NCBI RefSeq assembly: GCF_000308215.1
Contig: NZ_CAJE01000015.1
Span: 113,150-177,149 of the forward strand
Direction of reading: 5' to 3'
Length of the DNA: 64,000 nt
Source of the DNA: Methanomassiliicoccus luminyensis B10
Lineage (GTDB): Archaea; Thermoplasmatota; Thermoplasmata; Methanomassiliicoccales; Methanomassiliicoccaceae
Under the pieces are notes generated by a model. The model was given only the letters and a program-made list of their open reading frames with translations, was not told where the DNA came from and searched no databases. The position numbers and the translations under genes were made by a program. This document shows positions 24,994 to 33,908 of this stretch, one piece after another. The stretch's first letter is position 1, and every line of letters begins with the position of its first letter.

Positions 24994-26556
24994 TCATTCC
25001 TGGTCAATGCTGGCATCGCTCAGGTGGGCCACCGGCAGCAGGACCACGAACCGCGACCCCCGAGTATGGTCGCCGGGGACGCGGTCCTCCATCCATACTA
25101 TCCCGTCGAGGTCCTCTACTAGGCTCCTCACCAGGTACAGGCCCAACCCCGACCCTTTGGCCCTGGTGTTCCCCCTTTGCAGCCTGGAGAACAGCCGGGG
25201 CTTCATCTCGTCCGGTATCCCCGGCCCGTCGTCCTCGATCGACACGAGGTGATATTCCTTCCCCTCGTGGAAGTGGTCTCCCAGCCTCACGTCGATCGTC
25301 ACAGGCCGGGGGGCGTGCTTGACCGCGTTGTCGATGATGTTGGCGAACACCTCCCTCAGCAGGTCGCTGGCCAGGACCATCCGCCTCTCCTTCGACTCGT
25401 AGCGTATGGACGCGGTGTTGCCCGGTTCGTTGATGCGGTCCACCACCACCTCCCCGATGACCTGCCCCAGGTCCAGGAGGCGATGCCGGGCCCCCGGCCG
25501 GTCGAGGGTCTTGATCTTCCTCACGGTGTCGATGAGGCGGTCGATCTCATCCATGGCCCCCTGGGCCTTCCGGAGCATCGAGCGGTCCCCCAGCTCGCCC
25601 TTGTGGTCGATGAGCTGGAGATAGCCCGAGGCCACCGCGTTCATGTTGTTTATGTCGTGGATGAGGAGGTCGATGAACAGCTCCGCCCGCTCCTTCGCCT
25701 CTACGGCCTCGCGCTCCAGCTTCCTCTGGGCGGTGATGTCCTGCACGATGGCCACGCTGCCGGCGATCTTGCCCGCCGGGTCCCTGAGCGGCGCCGCCGA
25801 CTCAAGGATGGTGCCCCTGGAGCCGTCCGACCGCTGGATGTCGATCAGCTGCCCCGTGACGCTCTCCTTCTCCACCGCCGCCCTGATGAAGCCCCAGTCC
25901 GACGAGGCGACCTCGATCCCGCTGTTGGCCCACCACCCCCGGAAGCCCCGGCGGCCCTGCACCTCCACCTCGCCCATGATCTCCCTGGCCAGGTCGTTGG
26001 CCTCGAAGATGGCGGCGCGCGCGTCGGCCAGGAGCACGCCGACCGGCAGGGTGTCCAGTATGGCCTTCAGCCACATCCGCTCCTGCTCCAGCGCCTTCTT
26101 CGCCTTCACCTGCTCGTTGATGTCCTGGGCCGAGGCCACCCGGGCGGGCTTCCCGTTCCAGATTATGTCCCTCCCGCGGACCTGCACCGTGATGATCTTT
26201 CCGTCCTTCCTCAGCAGCTCGGCCTCGTACGGCCCGGGGTCGGGGGACCGCAGCTTCTCCTTGAGCATCCTTTGCGTTTCGGGGGTGTAGAACTCGAAGA
26301 CCTTCTTGCCCAGCACCTCCTCCTTGGAGTACCCCGAGATCTCCAGGGTGGCCTCGTTGGCGTCCACTATGGTCCCGCCCACGTGGACGATGGTGATCTC
26401 GAAGGCGGTATCGGCCATGGCGTGGAACCTGTCCTCGGCATGGCGGAGCTCGCTTCGGATCCTCTCCAGCTCTCTGCGCAGCTCCGCGTTCTCCTCCTCG
26501 ACAGGGGACCGCACCGGCCGCAATCGCTCTATCTTGCTATGATCGTCTTCGCTCAA
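24994..26556 (-). CDS. PAS-domain sensor histidine kinase
   Basis: A 520-residue soluble kinase. An N-terminal coiled coil (about 15-45) is followed by two PAS domains (about 45-150 and 165-290, each ending in a PAC-type motif such as ASAQDINEQ and AIVQDITAQ). The phospho-acceptor region is LLIHDINNMNAVASGYLQL (His about 315). The HATPase domain has IDNAVKHA, EDDGPGIPDE and GSGLGLYLVR. The catalytic half is strongly similar to the kinase at 17,271-18,398. No receiver-domain gene is adjacent. The stop lies about 75 nt from the tRNA-Leu 5' end. Confidence 0.9.
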   Translation of the reverse strand: MSEDDHSKIERLRPVRSPVEEENAELRRELERIRSELRHAEDRFHAMADTAFEITIVHVGGTIVDANEATLEISGYSKEEVLGKKVFEFYTPETQRMLKEKLRSPDPGPYEAELLRKDGKIITVQVRGRDIIWNGKPARVASAQDINEQVKAKKALEQERMWLKAILDTLPVGVLLADARAAIFEANDLAREIMGEVEVQGRRGFRGWWANSGIEVASSDWGFIRAAVEKESVTGQLIDIQRSDGSRGTILESAAPLRDPAGKIAGSVAIVQDITAQRKLEREAVEAKERAELFIDLLIHDINNMNAVASGYLQLIDHKGELGDRSMLRKAQGAMDEIDRLIDTVRKIKTLDRPGARHRLLDLGQVIGEVVVDRINEPGNTASIRYESKERRMVLASDLLREVFANIIDNAVKHAPRPVTIDVRLGDHFHEGKEYHLVSIEDDGPGIPDEMKPRLFSRLQRGNTRAKGSGLGLYLVRSLVEDLDGIVWMEDRVPGDHTRGSRFVVLLPVAHLSDASIDQE

Positions 26557-26791
26557 CTTCCCACCGAGCGTGAAATTATGACCTTCTCAGACGATTTTGT
26601 AAGATAGCATATATATTTAGTGTGCAGCTAGGCTGCATCCGTTCCCGCCGAAATATTTCTACGTAGACTGCGTGAATTATATTGTCTTGACTATATTTCA
26701 GGACCGACTTCGGAGCAACGCTGGGAACACCATCGTGGTAGGATTATATCCTCGCCCCGGCATCTAGGGACCGAGATGGGGAGTTCTAATA

Positions 26792-28936
26792 ATGGCGGAT
26801 TCAGATAGTCCTGTCGTGCCGAGGAACAAGGAAGCGGGCGAAGGTGTGGACGGCATCACTTCCCTGGAAGACCCCAGGCTCTACCTGAACAGGGAGCTCA
26901 GCTGGCTGAGGTTCAACCGGATGGTCCTGGAAGAGGCCATGGACGATACCCACCCCCTGCTGGAGAGAGCGAAGTTCCTGGCCATCTGCGGCAGCAATAT
27001 GGACGAGTTCTTCATGTCCCGCGTGCCGGGCCTGAGGCGCCAGTCGGAGAGGGGCGCCCTGGAGCTGCCCCCGGACGGAACGACCCCCCAGGAGCAGCTT
27101 GAGGCCATCAAGGAAGAGGTCGACCGCCTGGTGGACGAATATGCCTATGCCTGGGGGAAGTACCTCCTCCCCAAGCTTGACGCCGAGGGCATCCACATCC
27201 ACCGCATGACGGACCTCGACGAGGAGCAGCGGGCCGGGCTGAGGGAGTACTTCGAGGGCAGCCTGTTCCCGATACTGACCCCTCTCGCGTTCGACGTCAA
27301 CCACCCCTTCCCGTTCATATCCAGCGGGGCCATCAACCTCGCGGTGGTGATCCACGACGACAGCGGCCGCGAGAAGTTCGCCCGGCTCAAGGTGCCCGGG
27401 GGCGGGCTGTTCCCCCGGTTCGTGCGGGTGGAGCACGGCCGGCCGGCCAGGTCCTCGGACCAGCACTTCGTACTGTTGGAAGATCTGGTGAAAGCGAACC
27501 TGGACCTGCTGTTCCACGGGATGAAGGTCGTCGCCGCCCACGCCTTCAGGGTCACCCGGGACGCCGAGATCGAGATCGAGCTCGACGAGACCTCCGACCT
27601 TCTTACCGCGGTGGAGGAGGGGCTGGAGTCGAGGAGGGTGGGAGAGCCGGTCCGCCTGGAGGTGGACGAGGGCATGCCCGGGCGCATGGCGGACATGCTG
27701 GCCCGCAATCTCGGCCTGTCCGATCAGCTGGTGTACCGCTCCTCCGCCCCCCTGGCCCTGGCAGACCTGTGGCAGCTCCACAAGCTTCAGCGGCCTGATC
27801 TGCTGGACTCCCCCTTCCTCCCCTTCATCCCCCGCGCCCTGGCGGACGAGAAGACCATCCTGGAGAGCGTCCGCTCCCGGGACGTTCTGCTGTACCATCC
27901 CTACGACAGCTTCCAGCCCATCGTGGGGCTGCTGAAGCAGGCGGCGGTGGACCCCGACGTGATGGCCATCAAGATCACCTTCTACCGCATCGATTCCAAC
28001 TCCCCCCTGGTGGAGGCGCTGATGGAGGCGCGCCGCAACGGCAAGCAGGTAGCCGCGGTGCTGGAGCTGAAGGCGAAGTTCGACGAGACCGCCAACATCT
28101 CCTGGGCTAGGCAGCTGGAACATGCCGGCGTGCACGTGGTGTACGGCGCGGTGGACATCAAGGTGCACGCCAAGATGTGCCTTATCGTGAGGAGGAGCAG
28201 GAACGGGATCGTCCGCATTTGCCACCTGTCGTCCGGAAACTACAACACCCAGACGGCCAGGATCTACGGGGACATCGGGTATCTTACCAGCGACCCCGCC
28301 ATAGCCTCGGACGTCTCCGACCTGTTCAACAGCCTCACCGGCTACTGCGTGCAGGGCGAGTACCGCAAGCTCCTGGTCTCCCCGGGAGGCATCCGCAGGG
28401 GGATCGAGGAGAGGATCGAGAGGGAGATAGCGGTGCACAAGGAGATGGGGAACGGCTACCTGGCCTTCAAGCTGAACTCCCTCATCGACAAGGGCATGAT
28501 CCAGGCGCTGTACCGGGCCTCCATGGCCGGGGTCAAGGTCGATCTGAACGTGCGGGGGCTGTGCTGCCTCAAACCGGGGGTGCCGGGGGTGAGCGACAAC
28601 ATCCGGGTGGTGTCGATCGTCTCCCGGTTCCTGGAGCACTCCAGGATATACTACTTCCAGAACGGCGGCGACGAGGAGATATATCTCGGCTCCTCCGACC
28701 TGATGCCCCGCAACCTCAACCGCAGGGTGGAGGAGCTTTTCCCGGTCCGGGACAAGAAGATCAGGGAAGCGGTGCTGAAATACATCCTCCAGGTCCACCT
28801 GCACGACAACGTGAAAGCGCGGGAGCTGCGCGGCGACGGGACCTGGGCCAGGGTCCAGAGGAAGGAGGGCGAGGAGCCGCTGGACTCCCAGGTGTGGCTG
28901 CTGGAGAACAGGGGGATCTGGCATGGGGAAAAATGA
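26792..28936 (+). CDS. ppk1: Polyphosphate kinase PPK1
   Basis: A 714-residue enzyme that reversibly makes polyphosphate from ATP. The N-terminal domain starts YLNRELSWLRFNRMVLEEA and contains the CGSNMDEFFMSRV block. The catalytic core has DIKVHAKMCLIVRR, with the His expected to be autophosphorylated, and HLSSGNYNTQTARIYGD. The C-terminal PLD-like domain contains IYYFQNGGDEEIYLGSSDLMPRN. The length is normal for the family. It overlaps the next gene by 14 nt and is the first gene of a three-gene polyphosphate operon. Confidence 0.96.
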   Translation: MADSDSPVVPRNKEAGEGVDGITSLEDPRLYLNRELSWLRFNRMVLEEAMDDTHPLLERAKFLAICGSNMDEFFMSRVPGLRRQSERGALELPPDGTTPQEQLEAIKEEVDRLVDEYAYAWGKYLLPKLDAEGIHIHRMTDLDEEQRAGLREYFEGSLFPILTPLAFDVNHPFPFISSGAINLAVVIHDDSGREKFARLKVPGGGLFPRFVRVEHGRPARSSDQHFVLLEDLVKANLDLLFHGMKVVAAHAFRVTRDAEIEIELDETSDLLTAVEEGLESRRVGEPVRLEVDEGMPGRMADMLARNLGLSDQLVYRSSAPLALADLWQLHKLQRPDLLDSPFLPFIPRALADEKTILESVRSRDVLLYHPYDSFQPIVGLLKQAAVDPDVMAIKITFYRIDSNSPLVEALMEARRNGKQVAAVLELKAKFDETANISWARQLEHAGVHVVYGAVDIKVHAKMCLIVRRSRNGIVRICHLSSGNYNTQTARIYGDIGYLTSDPAIASDVSDLFNSLTGYCVQGEYRKLLVSPGGIRRGIEERIEREIAVHKEMGNGYLAFKLNSLIDKGMIQALYRASMAGVKVDLNVRGLCCLKPGVPGVSDNIRVVSIVSRFLEHSRIYYFQNGGDEEIYLGSSDLMPRNLNRRVEELFPVRDKKIREAVLKYILQVHLHDNVKARELRGDGTWARVQRKEGEEPLDSQVWLLENRGIWHGEK

Positions 28937-31196
28937 GGACCCCGGCTTCTGCCTGCTGGGCGCGTCCATGCTCCTGGAGCACGCCGCCGAGCTGGAGGGC
29001 CTGGCCAAGGACATCCGCAAGATGGACGCGGACGCCGTCCACGACATGAGGGTGGCATCCCGCCGCCTCCGGGCCGGGCTGCCCATCTTCAGCTCCTGCT
29101 TTAAGGACAGCCAGTACGGCCGGTGGAAGAAGTGCGTCAAGGGCATCACCGGGGCTCTCGGGGAGGCGAGGGACCTGGACGTGCAGGCCGGGTACCTCCA
29201 GGAGCTTATGGAGCGATCCGGGGACGCCTCCCGCGAGGGCCTGGAGGTCATACTGGAATCTAAGAAGGCCCGGCGGAAGGACCTGCAGCCTCAGCTGGTC
29301 GGCTGGCTGGACGATCTCAAGGAAGATGGGTCGCTGGACGAGATGGTGGCCTTCCTGGAGAAGGCCGTGGAGAAGCTGAGCTCCGGGCACGCCGACGTGC
29401 GGAGCAAGGCATCTTTCGCCGTGGGTCTGGCCAATGTCTTCTCGCGGACCGAGGCGCTGCTCGAACTGGAGGACTGCGTTGGCGACCCTGATGCCAAGGA
29501 GCGGCACCATGCCATGCGCATCGCTGCCAAGAGGCTGCGCTACACCATAGAGGCGTTCAAGCCCCTCTTCGACGACGAGCTGGAGGAGGAGATAGGCGTG
29601 ATGAAGCGGGTCCAGGACACCCTGGGGGAGATGCACGACTGCGACGTCTGGCTCTCCGGCCTCGACGCCCTGGAGGAAGAGGTCCGCGCTCCCCGGGAGA
29701 AGGCGCAGGCGGTGGAGCGGGGGCTGGAAGCCATAAGGAAGGACCGGGAGGAGGAGCGGAACAAGTTGTACGGGGAGCTGGTCCCCTTGTGGGGCGGTCT
29801 GCGGTCCCGGCGCTTCTTCGAGCAGGCGGTGGAGCGGTTCCGCTCCGGACTGGCGTCAAAGGACCTTTCCATCCCCCTGGCCGACGTCCACGGGCCCGCC
29901 AGGCTGGGGGTCATCTCCGACGTCCACGGCAACCTGGACGCCCTGAGGGCGGTGCTGGACGACGCCAGGAAGAACGGGGTCGCCGGCTTCCTGAACCTGG
30001 GCGACATGGTGGGGTATGGTGCGTACCCCGAAGAGGTGGTGAGGGAGCTGAGCGGCGACCTGTTCCTGAGCGTGGCCGGTAACTTCGACCTCAAGGTCCT
30101 GGATGCGGCCCGGAGCTCTCAGCGCCCCAAGGCCGGTTCCGCCAAGGAAACAGTGGTGTCCATGGCGGCCGGGGAGCTGTCGGAGGACAGCCTGAAGTTC
30201 ATAGGGTCGCTGCCGCCGGAGCTGCGCCTGGAGGTGCTCGGGAAGAGGCTCCTGCTGGTGCACGCGAGCCCCGCGGACCCGGACGAACACATCGGGCCGG
30301 AGACCGGCGAGGCCCGGCTGGCCGAGCTGGCCAGGACAGCGGACGCCGACATCGTGATGGTGGGGCATTCGCACAAGCCCCTGGTCCGAAAGGTCAAGGG
30401 AGTGCTGTTCCTCAACCCCGGCAGCGTCGGCAGGCCCGGGGACCACGACCCCCGGGCATCGTACGCCATCCTGGACACCGGGGACTTCTCGGTCCGCCAG
30501 CGCCGGGTCGGGTACGACGTGGAGGCGGCGGTCAGGGCCATGAGCGAGAAGGGGCTCCCTCCCGAGCTGGGAGAGGCGCTGCGCAGAGGGCTGACCAGCA
30601 GCGAGGCGCTGGGGGAGAGGGGGAAGCCTCCCAAAAAGGGGCAAGGAGGCCTGGAAGCGGCCAGGAAGCTGGACCCGGACCGCCCCCACTCGGAGCAGGT
30701 GGCGAGGCTGGCGAGGACGCTGTTCCGCGAGCTGGGGCCCCTCCACGGCCTGGGAAAGAGAGAGGAGGACCTTCTCGAGGCGGCGTGCCTGCTGCACGAC
30801 ATCGGTCTTTCGGAGGGAGGGAAGGGACATCACAAGGCCTCCTGCCGCCTCATCATGGAGCAGAAGCTACCGTTCGGCAGCGAGGACCGGAGGACCGTCG
30901 CCCTGGTGGCCCGCTACCACCGCAAGCGCATGCCCGGCGGCGACGAGCCCGATCTCGCCGAGCTGGACGAGGAGGCCCGCAGCATCGTGCTGAAGCTCGC
31001 TTCAATTCTCAGGATCGCCGACGGCCTGGACCGCACCCACGGCGGGGTAGTTAAGGAGGTGAAGTGCCATATCGCCGGTGACAGGGTCGCTCTCACAGTG
31101 GTGTCGGACGCCGACGCCGCCCCCGAGATCGAGTGGGGGCTGAGGAAGGGCGACCTGTTCGAGAGGACCTTCGACAAGAGGTTGTCGATATCATGA
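28923..31196 (+). CDS. CHAD - metallophosphoesterase - HD domain fusion
   Basis: A 757-residue protein with three domains. Residues about 10-310 are a CHAD domain, helical with conserved His/Arg (VHDMRVASRRLRAGLPIF and HHAMRIAAKRLRYTIEAF), known to bind polyphosphate. Residues about 325-540 are a YfcE-like phosphoesterase (ISDVHGNLDAL, NLGDMVGYGA, GNFD, VGHSHKPL, NPGSVG). Residues about 580-757 are an HD-type domain (LLHDIGL, RIADGLDRTH) like the C-terminal part of Ppx/GppA. Between ppk1 and ppx, with overlaps on both sides, it probably binds and processes polyphosphate or a linked phosphoester. I know of no characterised protein with this exact order. Confidence 0.88.
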   Translation: MGKNEDPGFCLLGASMLLEHAAELEGLAKDIRKMDADAVHDMRVASRRLRAGLPIFSSCFKDSQYGRWKKCVKGITGALGEARDLDVQAGYLQELMERSGDASREGLEVILESKKARRKDLQPQLVGWLDDLKEDGSLDEMVAFLEKAVEKLSSGHADVRSKASFAVGLANVFSRTEALLELEDCVGDPDAKERHHAMRIAAKRLRYTIEAFKPLFDDELEEEIGVMKRVQDTLGEMHDCDVWLSGLDALEEEVRAPREKAQAVERGLEAIRKDREEERNKLYGELVPLWGGLRSRRFFEQAVERFRSGLASKDLSIPLADVHGPARLGVISDVHGNLDALRAVLDDARKNGVAGFLNLGDMVGYGAYPEEVVRELSGDLFLSVAGNFDLKVLDAARSSQRPKAGSAKETVVSMAAGELSEDSLKFIGSLPPELRLEVLGKRLLLVHASPADPDEHIGPETGEARLAELARTADADIVMVGHSHKPLVRKVKGVLFLNPGSVGRPGDHDPRASYAILDTGDFSVRQRRVGYDVEAAVRAMSEKGLPPELGEALRRGLTSSEALGERGKPPKKGQGGLEAARKLDPDRPHSEQVARLARTLFRELGPLHGLGKREEDLLEAACLLHDIGLSEGGKGHHKASCRLIMEQKLPFGSEDRRTVALVARYHRKRMPGGDEPDLAELDEEARSIVLKLASILRIADGLDRTHGGVVKEVKCHIAGDRVALTVVSDADAAPEIEWGLRKGDLFERTFDKRLSIS

Positions 31197-32758
31197 TGCA
31201 GTCAGTCCCCCGCGCCGACCATGTGGTCTCGTTCCTGGACATCGGAACCAACTCCGTGCGCATGCTGGTGGTGCGCCTCAATCCCAACTTCTCCTACACC
31301 GTGCTGAGCCAGCAGAAGGAGGTGGTGCGCCTGGGCGAGAACGAGTTCATCGACCACACCCTCCGCCGGGATGCCATGGACCGGACCGTCCATGTATGCC
31401 GCAAGTTCGCGGAGCTTTCCCGCACCTACGGCGCCGACGAGATCATCGCCGTGGCTACCTCGGCCGCCCGGGAGGCCAAGAACCAGGCCGTGCTGGTGGA
31501 GCGGCTGCACGATGAGGCGGGGATCGACATGGGCATCATCTCGGGTGTGGAGGAGGCCCGCCTGGTCTACCTCGGCGTCAGCTCCGCCGTGGAGCTCACG
31601 GACCGCACCGCCCTGTTCGTGGACCTGGGGGGCGGGAGCACCGAGCTGGCCATCGGCACCCAGGAGAACTACAGCTACCTGGACAGCCTCAAGCTCGGCG
31701 CCATCAGGATCACCGGGATGTACGTCGAGGAGGGGGACCGGGAGGGCCCGGTGGATGACTCAGTTTACAATAAGATGCGCAAGCACGTGCGGGGCCTGCT
31801 GGTCCACTCGGCGCACTCTATCTCCCTGAGCAAGGTGGACATGGCCATCGGCAGCTCCGGCACGGTGATGAACCTGGCCGATATCGCCTCCCGGACCTGC
31901 GGGGGGAAGGTCAACTCCCTGAAGCTCGCCCACCTGAAGAAAGTGTCCGCCATGCTGAGGTCCCTGCCTCTGGCGGAGAGGAGGAAGGTCCCCGGCCTCA
32001 ATCCCGAGCGCGCGGACATCATCGTGGGCGGGGCCGCCATCCTGGAGACCATCATGGAGGAGCTGAAGATCGACGAGCTGGTGGTCAGCGACCGGGGGGT
32101 CCGCGACGGGCTGCTGGTCGACTATCTCTCCAAGATCGAGGGCTATCCCCATGCGGGGCGCATGTCGGTCCGGGAGACCAGCGTGCTGCAGCTGGGCCGT
32201 TCCTGCAATATCGACGAGCCGCACGCCGAGACGGTGGTCCGCCTCGCCCTGGCCCTGTTCGACAGCGCCAAGCAGGCCGGCCTGCACAGCCTGGGGGACA
32301 AGGAGCGAGAGGTGCTGAAGTACGCTGCCTATCTCCATGACGTGGGGGACTTCATCTCATTCACCAATCACCAGGCGCATTCGTACTACATCGTGAGGAA
32401 CGCCGACCTCCTGGGCTTCGATGAGCGGGAGATCGCCATCATGGCCAACCTCACCAGGTACCATCGGAAGAAAGTGCCTAAGAAGAAGGACCCCGAGATG
32501 GAGGGGCTGGACCTGCGGGCCCAGCAGGTCATTATCACCCTGTCCGCGTTCCTCCGGCTGGCGGAGGAGCTGGACCGCAGCCACACCGGGCTGATGAGAT
32601 CGGTGGCGCTCAAGAAGGAGGGCAAGGACACGGTGCTGCTGGAGGGCGCTGCCGCCGGGGACGCCTCCCTGGAGATATGGGGGGTGGAGAGCGACGCCAA
32701 GGCGTTCAAGCGGGCCTTCGACCGCGACCTCAGGGTGGACATCATCAGAGTACCCTAG
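31193..32758 (+). CDS. ppx: Exopolyphosphatase / Ppx-GppA family phosphatase
   Basis: A 521-residue phosphatase. The actin-like fold shows FLDIGTNSVRMLVV at the N-terminus, VATSAAREAKN, and the phosphate-binding VDLGGGSTELAIG (about 145-157). The HD-type C-terminal domain (YAAYLHDVGDFIS, RLAEELDRSHTG) is also present. It would hydrolyse polyphosphate end-wise, or pppGpp-like substrates. ATG 31193 overlaps the stop of the upstream gene by ATGA, so translation is coupled. It completes a synthesis (ppk1)/binding/degradation operon. Confidence 0.93.
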   Translation: MMQSVPRADHVVSFLDIGTNSVRMLVVRLNPNFSYTVLSQQKEVVRLGENEFIDHTLRRDAMDRTVHVCRKFAELSRTYGADEIIAVATSAAREAKNQAVLVERLHDEAGIDMGIISGVEEARLVYLGVSSAVELTDRTALFVDLGGGSTELAIGTQENYSYLDSLKLGAIRITGMYVEEGDREGPVDDSVYNKMRKHVRGLLVHSAHSISLSKVDMAIGSSGTVMNLADIASRTCGGKVNSLKLAHLKKVSAMLRSLPLAERRKVPGLNPERADIIVGGAAILETIMEELKIDELVVSDRGVRDGLLVDYLSKIEGYPHAGRMSVRETSVLQLGRSCNIDEPHAETVVRLALALFDSAKQAGLHSLGDKEREVLKYAAYLHDVGDFISFTNHQAHSYYIVRNADLLGFDEREIAIMANLTRYHRKKVPKKKDPEMEGLDLRAQQVIITLSAFLRLAEELDRSHTGLMRSVALKKEGKDTVLLEGAAAGDASLEIWGVESDAKAFKRAFDRDLRVDIIRVP

Positions 32759-32803
32759 CTGCAGCAGAAACGATTATTCGGCCTCGATGCCATCCCTGAC
32801 GTG

Positions 32804-33256
32804 ATGGCGCAGCTCGAGGAGTACAAGGCCAAGCGCGATTTCTCAAAGACCCCGGAGCCGTCGGAAGGCGGAGGATCGGAGGAGCCGTTCTTCGTGGTGC
32901 ACGATCATTACGCTTCCTCCCATCACCACGACCTCCGGCTGCTCATGGACGGCACCCTGAAGAGCTGGGCGGTGCCCAAGGGCGTCCCGGAGGAACTGAA
33001 AATTAAACGCTTAGCGGTGCAGACCGAGGACCACCCGGTGGCCTATGCCGATTTTCATGGGATCATCCCTCCTGGCGAATATGGTGCCGGAAAGGTCGAG
33101 ATACTGGACCGGGGCGGCCTGGAGGTGCTGGAGCGGGACGACAAGAAGATCGTGTTCGAGCTCCGCGGCAGCAGGCTGAGGGGCACCTATGCGCTGGTGA
33201 GGTTCAAGGGCAAGGAGCAGGACAACAAGAACTGGCTCCTGATGAGGACCAAATAA
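32804..33256 (+). CDS. Stand-alone LigD-type 3'-phosphoesterase (PE) domain
   Basis: A 150-residue protein matching the phosphoesterase domain of bacterial LigD. It has FFVVHDHYASSHHHDLRLLM with the metal-binding His/Asp/His cluster, then SWAVPKGVPE, DHPVAYADFHGIIPPGEYGAG and NWLLMRTK. This domain trims 3'-phosphates and 3'-ribonucleotides in end repair. Archaeal versions occur without the polymerase and ligase modules, as here. GTG 32801 is an alternative start. It ends just before a palindrome that probably terminates the transcript. Confidence 0.92.
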   Translation: MAQLEEYKAKRDFSKTPEPSEGGGSEEPFFVVHDHYASSHHHDLRLLMDGTLKSWAVPKGVPEELKIKRLAVQTEDHPVAYADFHGIIPPGEYGAGKVEILDRGGLEVLERDDKKIVFELRGSRLRGTYALVRFKGKEQDNKNWLLMRTK

Positions 33257-33281
33257 GCTAGAAGCGTGAAAGGAAATTAGG

Positions 33282-33297
33282 GAGGCCCGCGGGCCTC
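33282..33297. terminator. Palindromic terminator between convergent genes
   Basis: GAGGCCCGCGGGCCTC is a perfect 16-bp palindrome 25 nt after the PE-domain stop and 30 nt before the end of the convergent small gene. Its location suits bidirectional termination, although archaeal terminators usually depend on T-tracts rather than hairpins. Confidence 0.4.
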
Positions 33298-33327
33298 ATT
33301 ACTTAAGAGTGTTGGATACGGAAGGGC

Positions 33328-33543
33328 TTATGCCTTCTTCATGATCTTCATCCAGCCGCCGGACTCGTAGACGCCGAGGCCCCTGGACTTGAGGGTCTTC
33401 TCAAAGTCTTCCCAGGGAATGATCTCAAGGCGGTCGTTGGATCCCTTAGTGAACTGAATCCCGTTCGTTCCCTTAACCCTGCCAGGCTTCAGGCCCTTCT
33501 TCTTGGCGATTTCCTTGGCCTTCTCGACACCGATCTGTTCCAT
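33328..33543 (-). CDS. Small conserved-looking basic protein
   Basis: A 71-residue Lys-rich protein (MEQIGVEKAKEIAKKKGLKP at the start, GLGVYESGGWMKIMKKA at the end) with mixed alpha/beta pattern and no membrane segment. The frame is open 40 codons further upstream. ATG 33543 is chosen because coding-like composition begins there and the upstream part runs into AT-rich promoter sequence (TATATAAT near 33,620). The family is not recognised. The small size, high charge and strong promoter resemble abundant nucleoid or stress proteins, but this is a guess. Confidence 0.6.
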   Translation of the reverse strand: MEQIGVEKAKEIAKKKGLKPGRVKGTNGIQFTKGSNDRLEIIPWEDFEKTLKSRGLGVYESGGWMKIMKKA

Positions 33544-33908
33544 GACCAATGATTTTCCCTCCTGTGCTATATTGGGCCCATGTTGGCCATACGACCCAGA
33601 TTGTAATGGCCCAGACCCATATATAATAATTTTCTCATAATGTTGCGCATCCAGTATCACCAAAGGGGCATTGAAAACTCATTATATACTTAAAAACTGG
33701 TAGGATAGCGTTCCTTCTGGCTCATTTTCCCGCGGAGAATCAACCATGTTGCTAGTTGCTGAGCGGCCGGATACGATGCCAGACCTCGGCTCGTGTTATG
33801 CCGATATGTCGATATCCGATATATAACGCCATCCCCCATTATTTTAATCGGACGGCCACAGAAAAATTATATGCCTCCCGCGTCTACTACCTGGGTGAGC
33901 TTGAAAAG

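Noticed and set aside
26801..29251. Long open frame on the minus strand opposite ppk1 and the CHAD fusion (about 800 codons)
   Set aside because: It is the mirror of a high-GC coding strand. Composition is His/Gln/Val/Leu-biased in the manner of antisense frames, it shows no domain, and the plus strand carries unmistakable PPK1 motifs.
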